Below, one piece after another: positions 21,587-27,318 of a stretch of 27,318 nucleotides of DNA; within the stretch, counting starts at the first letter, position 1, and every line of letters begins with the position of its first letter. The notes beneath the pieces are model-generated. The model was not told the origin of the DNA. It searched no databases and was given only the letters and a program-made list of their open reading frames with translations. Source of the stretch: Stenotrophomonas maltophilia. Its GTDB lineage: Bacteria > Pseudomonadota > Gammaproteobacteria > Xanthomonadales > Xanthomonadaceae. Position numbers and translations under genes: made by a program. The stretch is taken from the NCBI GenBank assembly GCA_002387845.1, contig DGLB01000028.1, forward strand, positions 1-27,318. Direction: 5' to 3'.

Positions 21587-22258
21587 TCACTCCGGAAGCA
21601 CGATCAGTTCACGCAGGTCGTCCATCACCGCGACGGCCTGCACGGCCTCCAGGTCCAGCCCGCGCGGGTAGCCGTAGCGCACCAGTGCAATGGGCATGCC
21701 GGCATCCATCGCCGCGCGGTAGTCGGTGATCGAATCGCCCACCATCAATGCAGCCAACGGTGCCACGTTGAACGCCGCTGCGATGTGCCGCAAGGGCGCA
21801 CCGTTCGGTTTGCGTTCGGGCAGCGAGTCGCCGCCGAGCACCAGGGAAAAGGAGTCCTGCACGCCCAGATGCGCCAGCAGCGGGCCGACCATCGCGTGCG
21901 GCTTGTTGGTGCAGATCGCCAGGGTGACGTTGTGTTCGCGCAGCGCCTGCAGCGCCGGCACCACGCCGTCATACAGGCGCGGGCTGCGCAGCAGGCATTC
22001 CTGATAATGACGCATGAAACCGGGCATCACCGCGTCCAGGTCGCCGGCATGGCCGGCGGCGGTGAACGCCTGCTCGACCAGGCGGCGCACACCGTCGCCG
22101 ATCCAGGTGTGCACGGTGGCTTCGGGAACACGCGGCAACTGCTGGTCTTCCAGCGTGCGATTGAGGGCTTCGGCGATGTCGGCAGCACTGTCGACCAGGG
22201 TGCCGTCGAGGTCGAAGATCACCAGCGGGTGGGGATAGGGCAAAGCGGTGTGACCCAT
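21587..22258 (-). CDS. gph: Phosphoglycolate phosphatase (HAD family)
   Basis: The product (223 aa) starts at ATG 22258 (MGHTALPYPH); longer readings run into a repeat. HAD motif I FDLDGTLVDS (nucleophile D16, acid D18), motif II ICTNKPH, the Lys of PERKPNG and motif III GDSITDYRAA are all present, with an alpha-helical cap between. Gph removes phosphate from 2-phosphoglycolate, for example after DNA repair. Other HAD phosphatases are possible, but length and motifs fit Gph. It is convergent with btuB and lies just downstream of the LysR gene, on the same strand. Confidence 0.85.
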   Translation of the reverse strand: MGHTALPYPHPLVIFDLDGTLVDSAADIAEALNRTLEDQQLPRVPEATVHTWIGDGVRRLVEQAFTAAGHAGDLDAVMPGFMRHYQECLLRSPRLYDGVVPALQALREHNVTLAICTNKPHAMVGPLLAHLGVQDSFSLVLGGDSLPERKPNGAPLRHIAAAFNVAPLAALMVGDSITDYRAAMDAGMPIALVRYGYPRGLDLEAVQAVAVMDDLRELIVLPE

Positions 22259-22277
22259 GAACGTGGGAACCGCCATT

Positions 22278-22323
22278 GTAGAGCCACGCTCGGCATGGCA
22301 GGCCACGCAGGGCGTGGCGCTAC
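22278..22323 (-). repeat. Nested SMAG dimer that overlaps the LysR stop codon
   Basis: GTAGAGCCACGC (22278-22289) pairs with GCGTGGCGCTAC (22312-22323) at 11 of 12 positions. A second GCCACGC copy (22302-22308) can pair with the same right arm to form a compact SMAG hairpin with loop AGG. The CTAC end supplies the TAG stop (22320-22322) of the LysR gene on the minus strand. Confidence 0.75.
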
Positions 22324-23222
22324 ATCCGCGCGCGGAATTCCTCGCTGGCAAAACGCTCCACCAGGAAATCCAGAAAGCTGCGCATCAGCGCCGGCAGCTG
22401 CCGGCGCGACGCGTACACCGCATGCAGCCCCATCACCTCCAGTTCGTACTCCGGCAACACCTGCACGAGCTCACCGGATTCCAGCAGCGGCCCGATCTGA
22501 TAGATCGGCAACATCGCAATGCCAGCACCGGCGCGCACGGCTTCCACCAGCAATGACGCCTCATTCGCGCTGATGTTGCCGCCCACCGCCACGCTCACGG
22601 TGCGGCCATCGCGCTGCAGCTGCCACACGCTCTTGCCCACGTAGTGGTGAGTCAGGCAGTTGTGCGCGGCCAGGGCATCGGCGGTGGCCGGTGCGCCGTG
22701 TGCGGCCAGATAGGCAGGGGACGCGCACAGCACCGAATGGCACTGCGCCAGCGGTCGTGCGATCAGGTTGGGGTCAATCGCCCGCGAGATCCGGACCGCC
22801 ACGTCCACCCGCTCTTCGACCAGATTCACCATCCGGTCCACCAGCAGCAGCTCGACCCGGGTCAGCGGGTAGCGCCGCACGAACCCGGCCACGGCCGCGG
22901 CCAGGTGCGATTGCCCGAACGAGACGCTGGCGGTTACCCGCAGCACGCCGTGGGGCTCGGGGTTGTCGCTGGCCAGTTCGCCGTGCAGTTCTTCACCGAT
23001 GGCCAGCATCTGCCGGAACCGCAGCAGCGCGGCCTCGCCCGGGCCGGTCAGGCTGATCCGGCGCGTGGTCCGGTGCAGCAGGCGCGCGCCCAGCCAGCGC
23101 TCCACCTCGGCCAGATACCGGGTGACCATGGCCCGCGACATGTCCAGCGCCTCGGCCGCAGCGGTCAGGCTGCCGCGCTCCACCACTTCCACGAACACCG
23201 TCATGGCCGTCATCCGGTCCAT
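22320..23222 (-). CDS. LysR-family transcriptional regulator
   Basis: The product has 300 aa. The N-terminal winged helix-turn-helix (MTVFVEVVERGSLTAAAEALDMSRAMVTRYLAEVERWLGARLLHRTTRRISLT) is canonical for LysR regulators, followed by a type-2 periplasmic-binding-like effector domain. It is divergent from an NAD(P)-binding oxidoreductase across a 98-base gap, the classic LysR-target arrangement, so it probably controls that gene and itself. The effector is unknown. The last codons and the TAG stop lie in a SMAG repeat, so the original C-terminus may have been replaced. Confidence 0.92.
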   Translation of the reverse strand: MDRMTAMTVFVEVVERGSLTAAAEALDMSRAMVTRYLAEVERWLGARLLHRTTRRISLTGPGEAALLRFRQMLAIGEELHGELASDNPEPHGVLRVTASVSFGQSHLAAAVAGFVRRYPLTRVELLLVDRMVNLVEERVDVAVRISRAIDPNLIARPLAQCHSVLCASPAYLAAHGAPATADALAAHNCLTHHYVGKSVWQLQRDGRTVSVAVGGNISANEASLLVEAVRAGAGIAMLPIYQIGPLLESGELVQVLPEYELEVMGLHAVYASRRQLPALMRSFLDFLVERFASEEFRARM

Positions 23223-23320
23223 CTGATCGATCCACGCAACAAATTAGGCCGTTATACGCGGTTTTTCGTTCGATTTCAGGCGCATAACCTGAGCATCCTC
23301 CCTCAACGGAACCCAAGCTC

Positions 23321-23959
23321 ATGAAGATTGCCCTTGTTGGTGCCACCGGCAACATCGGTCGCGAGATTGCCCGCCAGGCGCTGGAACGTGGCCACCAGGT
23401 CACCGCCATCGTCCGCCGCGACAGCGGCCTGCCGGCCGAACTGGACGGTGCCCAGCTGGCGATTGCCGCGCTGGACGATACTGACGCCGTGGCCGCGGTG
23501 ATCGCCGGCCACGACGTGCTGGCCAGCGCGTTCGGCCCGCGCCCGGGCGACGACCCGGCCACCGTCACCACCGTGACCGGCCAGCTGGTGCAGGCCGCGC
23601 GCCAGGCCGGCGTACCGCGCTTCCTGATGGTGGGCGGGGCCGGCACCCTGGAAGTGGCACCGGGCGTGCAGCTGGTGGACACCGAGGGCTTCCCGGACGC
23701 GTACAAGCCGGTGGCGTTGGCCGCGCGCAAGGCGTTCAACCTGTTGCAGCAGGTGGACGACCTGGACTGGACGTTCTATTCGCCGGCCGCCGAGATCGGA
23801 CCGGGGCCGCAGAAGGGCGGGTTCCGCACCCAGGCGAAGCAGTTCCTGGTCGGGGCCGATGGGCATAGCCGGATCAGCTATGCCGATTATGCGGATGCGT
23901 TCGTGAGTGAGATCGAGACGCCGCAGTACAAGCGCCAGATTGCTACTGTGGCGTATTGA
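23321..23959 (+). CDS. NAD(P)-binding atypical short-chain oxidoreductase
   Basis: The product (212 aa) begins with a Rossmann motif GATGNIGREIARQALERG, then VTAIVRR, and has the NmrA/atypical-SDR pattern RFLMVGGAGTLEV and WTFYSPAAEIGPG. No classical YxxxK catalytic pair is seen, consistent with the atypical group (YwnB-like). The substrate is unknown; such enzymes are often stress- or quinone-related. It is divergent from the LysR regulator, which is its likely controller. The stop is followed by 208 bases without a gene. Confidence 0.85.
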   Translation: MKIALVGATGNIGREIARQALERGHQVTAIVRRDSGLPAELDGAQLAIAALDDTDAVAAVIAGHDVLASAFGPRPGDDPATVTTVTGQLVQAARQAGVPRFLMVGGAGTLEVAPGVQLVDTEGFPDAYKPVALAARKAFNLLQQVDDLDWTFYSPAAEIGPGPQKGGFRTQAKQFLVGADGHSRISYADYADAFVSEIETPQYKRQIATVAY

Positions 23960-24047
23960 GGTGTGACGGGGCGCGCGCGGATTCGGGGGTTTTCATGCCC
24001 TACCGCACGCGGCCCTGTTATCGGCAGTCGACTGACGTGCGACTCTA

Positions 24048-24091
24048 CCGGTGCCTGGCATCGCGGGGCACCGTGAACAACGAACGGTGCC
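24048..24091. repeat. Intergenic hairpins downstream of dinB
   Basis: GGCACCGT (24067-24074) and ACGGTGCC (24084-24091) form a perfect 8-bp stem with a 9-base loop. An earlier GGTGCC near 24050 can compete for the same GGCACC arm. The gap between 23960 and 24167 has no credible gene; these hairpins may end transcription from dinB or the oxidoreductase. Confidence 0.5.
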
Positions 24092-24149
24092 ATTGGTGAG
24101 GTCGCATTCCAGTCGGCGGCCGATATCAACGATCATCGCGACGAAGGCA

Positions 24150-24170
24150 TGACCCCGGCATCGCGGGTCA
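24150..24170 (-). repeat. Short hairpin overlapping the dinB stop
   Basis: TGACCC (24150-24155) and GGGTCA (24165-24170) form a perfect 6-bp stem. The right arm includes the TGA stop of dinB on the minus strand. Its loop contains GGCATCGC, also found in the loop of the hairpin near 24056, so the two may be related repeats. Confidence 0.45.
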
Positions 24171-25241
24171 CGGCGCGTCGAACAATCCTGGCTGCACCAC
24201 CTCATCGGGCTCGCGGAACCCGCCCAGTCCCACCCCGACCAGGCGGTAGCGGGTCTCCACCGGCAGGTCCACCCGCGCCCGCAGCGCCAGCGCGATATCC
24301 CGCAGTTCCTCCAGCGACGCCGGCGGTGCCTCCGGGGTGAAGCTGCGGGTGATGATGCGGAACTGCGAGGTCTTCAGCTTCAGCACCACAGTGTGCCCCA
24401 CCCGCTCGGTCTTGCGGGTGGCCTGCCAGGTGCGCGCGGCCAGCTCGACAATGGCCGGCTCCAGTGCCTCCAGCGGCAGGTCCTCGGCAAAGGTGTCCTC
24501 GGCGGAAATCGACTGCACCGGCTGGTCCGGTTCCACCGGCCGATTGTCGATGCCGCGCGCACGCCGGTACAGGCTTTCACCGAAGCTGCCAAAACGCGCC
24601 TGCAGCGCCTCCAGCGGCAACGCGCGCAGGTCGCCGACGGTCACGATGCCCAGTTCGCTCAACTTGCCTTCCATCACCTTGCCCACGCCAGGCACGCGCT
24701 TGACCGGCAGCGGGGTGAGGAACTGCTCCACCCGGTGCGGCGGCACCACGAACTGCCCGTCCGGCTTGCGCCAGTCCGAGGCGATCTTGGCCAGGAACTT
24801 GTTCGGCGCGATGCCGGCCGAGGCGGTCAGCTGGGTCTCCTCGCGGATCTGCGCACGAATCAGCTGCGCAATCTCGGTGGCCACGGTCATTCCGCCCTTG
24901 TGTGCGGTGACGTCCAGATACGCTTCGTCCAGCGACAGCGGCTCCACCAGGTCGGTATGGCGCAGGAAGATCTCGCGCACCTGCCGCGACACCGCCTTGT
25001 AGCGGCTGAAGTCCGGCGGCACGAACACCGCGTCGGGGCACAGGCGCTCCGCCCGCAGCGCCGGCATCGCCGAGCGCACCCCGAACACGCGCGCCTCGTA
25101 GGAGGCCGCGCACACCACCGAACGCGCACCCTTCCACGCCACCACCACCGGCTTGCCGCGCAGCGACGGATTGTCGCGTTGCTCCACCGACGCGTAGAAC
25201 GCGTCCATGTCGACATGAATGATCTTGCGGAGGGCGGACAC
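24168..25241 (-). CDS. dinB: DNA polymerase IV (Y-family translesion polymerase)
   Basis: The product (357 aa) starts with GTG at 25241 (MSALRKIIHVDMD), the only start that gives the family's usual N-terminus. Catalytic acids D11 (HVDMD) and D105/E106 (SLDEAYLD) are present, with aromatic Y16 at the steric-gate position. The thumb motif RVPGVGKVMEGKL and the C-terminal beta-clamp peptide QPGLFD are intact. It copies past DNA lesions with low fidelity. No LexA-like box is obvious in the 193-base upstream gap, so control by the SOS response is not shown. It is divergent from fabA. Confidence 0.95.
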   Translation of the reverse strand: MSALRKIIHVDMDAFYASVEQRDNPSLRGKPVVVAWKGARSVVCAASYEARVFGVRSAMPALRAERLCPDAVFVPPDFSRYKAVSRQVREIFLRHTDLVEPLSLDEAYLDVTAHKGGMTVATEIAQLIRAQIREETQLTASAGIAPNKFLAKIASDWRKPDGQFVVPPHRVEQFLTPLPVKRVPGVGKVMEGKLSELGIVTVGDLRALPLEALQARFGSFGESLYRRARGIDNRPVEPDQPVQSISAEDTFAEDLPLEALEPAIVELAARTWQATRKTERVGHTVVLKLKTSQFRIITRSFTPEAPPASLEELRDIALALRARVDLPVETRYRLVGVGLGGFREPDEVVQPGLFDAP

Positions 25242-25319
25242 GTTGGCAGGCTTGGGATTCAGATGAACAAGATTACAGCCACACGCTTGAGTATGGTCTT
25301 TTCATAACAACAACATGCG

Positions 25320-25336
25320 TTTTTCAAGCTGAAAAC
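25320..25336. promoter_or_regulatory. Operator-like inverted repeat in the dinB/fabA gap
   Basis: TTTTCA (25321-25326) and TGAAAA (25330-25335) form a perfect inverted repeat around AGC. It lies in an AT-rich stretch about 100 bases before fabA and 80 bases before dinB. A regulator of fatty acid genes is one possibility; no family-specific consensus is matched. Confidence 0.3.
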
Positions 25337-25434
25337 ACTACGCCGGCGTACGGTTAAAACGTTTGATTGAATCACTTTTTCTCTGCACTCTCAGCGCCTG
25401 TTTCCGCTGCAACTTCTTCAGGATTGCGCTTTCC

Positions 25435-25950
25435 ATGACTCGTCTCAACGCGTTCTCGCGCGAACAGCTGCTGGCCAGTGCCCGCGGTGAACTGTTCGGC
25501 CCGGGCAGTGGTCGCCTGCCCAACGACCCGATGCTGATGTTCGACCGCATCACCGACATCCGCGAAGACGGCGGCCCCCACGGCAAGGGCATGGTACGCG
25601 CCGAACTGGATATCCGCCCGGACCTGTGGTTCTTCGGCTGCCACTTCATCGGCGACCCGGTGATGCCCGGCTGCCTGGGCCTGGATGCGATGTGGCAGCT
25701 GACCGGTTTCTACCTGACCTGGCTGGGCGCACCCGGCCGTGGCCGTGCGCTGGGCTGTGGCGAGGTGAAGTTCACCGGCCAGGTGCTGCCGGAAGCGAAG
25801 CTGGTCAGTTATGAAATCGACATCACCCGTGTGATCAACCGCAAGCTGGTGATGGCCCAGGCCGACGCCCGCATGCTCGTGGACGGCCGCGAGATCTACA
25901 CCGCCAAAGACCTGCGTGTAGGTCTGTTCACTTCGACCGAGAATTTCTGA
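25435..25950 (+). CDS. fabA: 3-hydroxydecanoyl-ACP dehydratase/isomerase
   Basis: The product (171 aa) starts at ATG 25435 with CAGGA upstream, giving the family's exact length. FabA dehydrates 3-hydroxydecanoyl-ACP and isomerises the product to cis-3-decenoyl-ACP, the branch point for unsaturated fatty acids. Catalytic H70 (FGCHFIGDP) and D84 (PGCLGLDAMWQL) occupy the same numbers as in E. coli. Its TGA overlaps the fabB ATG by one base (TGATG), so the two are translationally coupled. Confidence 0.96.
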   Translation: MTRLNAFSREQLLASARGELFGPGSGRLPNDPMLMFDRITDIREDGGPHGKGMVRAELDIRPDLWFFGCHFIGDPVMPGCLGLDAMWQLTGFYLTWLGAPGRGRALGCGEVKFTGQVLPEAKLVSYEIDITRVINRKLVMAQADARMLVDGREIYTAKDLRVGLFTSTENF

Positions 25951-27158
25951 TGCGTCGCGTAGTCATCACCGGAATGGGCATCACCTCGTGCCTGGGCAAT
26001 GATCTGGACACCGTTTCGAGCGCACTGCGCGAAGGCAAGGCGGGCATCCGTCCGCTGCCCGATCACGCCGAAGCCGGCCTGCGCAGCCACGTCGGCGGCA
26101 ATGTGCTGCTGGACCTGGACGCGCAGATCGACCGCAAGCTGAAGCGCTTCATGAGCGATGCGTCGGCATACGCCTACATCGCCATGCGCGATGCGATTGC
26201 CGATGCCGGCCTGGATGAAAGCCAGGTTGCCAACCCGCGCACCGGCCTGATCGCCGGTTCCGGCGGCGGTTCCAGCCAGTGGCAGGTGGAATCGGCGGAC
26301 ATCCTGCGCGCGCGTGGCGTGCGCAAGGTGGGCCCGTACATGGTGCCGCGCACGATGTGCTCCACCGTGTCGGCCTGCCTGGCCACCGCGTTCCAGATCA
26401 AGGGCCTGAGCTATTCGCTGTCAGCGGCGTGCGCGACCTCGGCGCACTGCATCGGGGCGGCAGCGGACCTGATCCGTCACGGCGCGCAGGACGTCATGTT
26501 CGCGGGCGGCGGTGAAGACCTGCACTGGTCGATGAGCGTGATGTTCGATGCGATGGGCGCGCTGTCGACGCGTTTCAACGAAACCCCCGGGACAGCCTCG
26601 CGTCCGTACGACAAGGACCGCGACGGCTTCGTCATCGCCGGCGGTGGCGGCATGCTGGTGCTGGAAGACTACGACCACGCCGTGGCCCGTGGTGCGCGCA
26701 TCTATGCCGAACTGGTCGGTTATGGCGTGACCTCGGACGGCGCGGACATGGTGGCTCCGTCCGGTGAAGGCGCGGTGCGCTGCATGCACATGGCGATGGC
26801 CAACGTCAGCGGCCCGATCGACTACCTCAACACCCACGGCACCTCCACCCCGCTGGGCGACGTGACCGAGCTGAAGGCCGTGCGCGAAGTGTTCGGCGAA
26901 GCGGTACCGCCGCTGTCGTCGACCAAGGCGTTGTCGGGTCATTCGCTGGGCGCGGCCAGCGTGCACGAGGCGATCTACTGCCTGCTGATGATGCGCGACG
27001 GCTTCATTGCCGGTTCGGCCAACATCGGCGAACTGGACCCGGCCGTGGAAGGCTTCCCGATCGTGCGCGAGACGCAGGCGACGCAGTTGAACACCGTCAT
27101 GTCGAACAGCTTCGGCTTCGGCGGAACGAACGCGGCGCTGGTGTTCGGGCGGGTTTGA
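25950..27158 (+). CDS. fabB: Beta-ketoacyl-ACP synthase I
   Basis: The product (402 aa) is a thiolase-fold condensing enzyme that elongates cis-3-decenoyl-ACP made by FabA. The Cys-His-His triad is C161 (SAACATSAHC), H296 (NTHGTSTP) and H331 (SGHSLGAAS), with K326. The C-terminal SNSFGFGGTN loop is intact. Its position one base after fabA marks it as FabB rather than FabF. A hairpin follows within 15 bases of the stop. Confidence 0.95.
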   Translation: MRRVVITGMGITSCLGNDLDTVSSALREGKAGIRPLPDHAEAGLRSHVGGNVLLDLDAQIDRKLKRFMSDASAYAYIAMRDAIADAGLDESQVANPRTGLIAGSGGGSSQWQVESADILRARGVRKVGPYMVPRTMCSTVSACLATAFQIKGLSYSLSAACATSAHCIGAAADLIRHGAQDVMFAGGGEDLHWSMSVMFDAMGALSTRFNETPGTASRPYDKDRDGFVIAGGGGMLVLEDYDHAVARGARIYAELVGYGVTSDGADMVAPSGEGAVRCMHMAMANVSGPIDYLNTHGTSTPLGDVTELKAVREVFGEAVPPLSSTKALSGHSLGAASVHEAIYCLLMMRDGFIAGSANIGELDPAVEGFPIVRETQATQLNTVMSNSFGFGGTNAALVFGRV

Positions 27159-27168
27159 TTCCCGTATC

Positions 27169-27198
27169 GCCGGGCTCTGCCCGGCTGTTGTTGGTTTT
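27169..27198 (+). terminator. Terminator of the fabA-fabB operon
   Basis: GCCGGGC and GCCCGGC are separated by TCT and followed by a T-rich run (TGTTGTTGGTTTT). The stem is 7 bp and starts 10 bases after the fabB stop, a reasonable intrinsic terminator. Confidence 0.7.
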
Positions 27199-27254
27199 GG
27201 GCGAACAGCCGGCGGCCACGTGTATCCGTGTTTGGTCGTGCCGGGGTGGGTTTG

Positions 27255-27318
27255 CGGGACACGCCGTGAACCCATCCTTGGGGGCTCGTAGAAAACATCC
27301 ATGTTTTCTACGGTCCCG
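27255..27318. repeat. Branched palindromic repeat element at the window end
   Basis: CGGGAC (27255-27260) is complementary to GTCCCG (27313-27318), the last bases of the window. Inside are a small CCCA-TCCT-TGGG hairpin and a perfect 12-bp palindrome (27287-27298 with 27301-27312) with GTAG at both ends and an AT-rich stem. The layout predicts a three-way junction of about 64 bases. Similar-looking elements are, to my recollection, frequent in Xanthomonadaceae intergenic DNA, but I cannot search for copies here. Confidence 0.7.

Noticed and set aside
25242..25434. LexA-type SOS box in front of dinB
   Set aside because: No TTAGTA-like palindrome or other LexA consensus known in Xanthomonadaceae was found; the TTTTCA/TGAAAA repeat does not match.
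1..27318. CRISPR arrays, tRNA or rRNA genes, insertion sequences, prophage
   Set aside because: No regularly spaced repeats, cloverleaf with conserved tRNA arms, rRNA motifs, transposase or phage gene was seen.

Overview
The window is high-GC DNA from a gamma-proteobacterium of the Xanthomonadaceae, most likely Stenotrophomonas. Two things point there. Hairpins flanked by GTAG/CTAC (the SMAG repeats described in Stenotrophomonas maltophilia) recur between genes, and the gene content is typical: several TonB-dependent receptors, a Tat-exported MsrB lipoprotein, a phasin, and fabA-fabB next to dinB. Genes are densely packed on both strands. No tRNA, rRNA, CRISPR array, transposase or phage gene was seen.

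Left part (1-9.2 kb). A glycine-rich C-terminal tail of a plus-strand gene ends near 89 and is followed by a strong bidirectional hairpin terminator. A minus-strand iron-type operon follows. It has a Fur-box-like palindrome at its promoter, a truncated DUF4198-type exported protein, a six-EF-hand exported protein and a TonB receptor of the hemoglobin/transferrin type. Next comes a second minus-strand unit: a large TonB receptor tightly coupled to a periplasmic M14 metallopeptidase, which looks like a peptide capture and cleavage pair.

Middle part (9.3-17.1 kb). This holds queD, a phasin with a textbook terminator, and an exported alpha/beta hydrolase. A histidine kinase/response regulator pair is divergent from a periplasmic methionine-sulfoxide repair operon, msrB-dipZ-msrA. 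The MsrB is a Tat lipoprotein that lacks the usual resolving cysteine. The MsrA is membrane-anchored and has only one cysteine. The DipZ-like electron donor between them is split by a net +1 frameshift exactly at the junction of its membrane and thioredoxin domains. This cluster is the most interesting system in the window.

Right part (17.1-27.3 kb). This holds an unrecognised secreted-looking or low-complexity protein, bioD, a free methionine-R-sulfoxide reductase overlapping a TfoX C-terminal-domain protein, a cobalamin riboswitch with btuB, gph, a LysR regulator divergent from an NAD(P)-binding oxidoreductase, dinB, and the unsaturated fatty acid pair fabA-fabB. The window ends in a branched repeat element of about 64 bp that contains a perfect GTAG...CTAC palindrome.

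All calls rest on reading motifs and gene organisation; no database search was possible.
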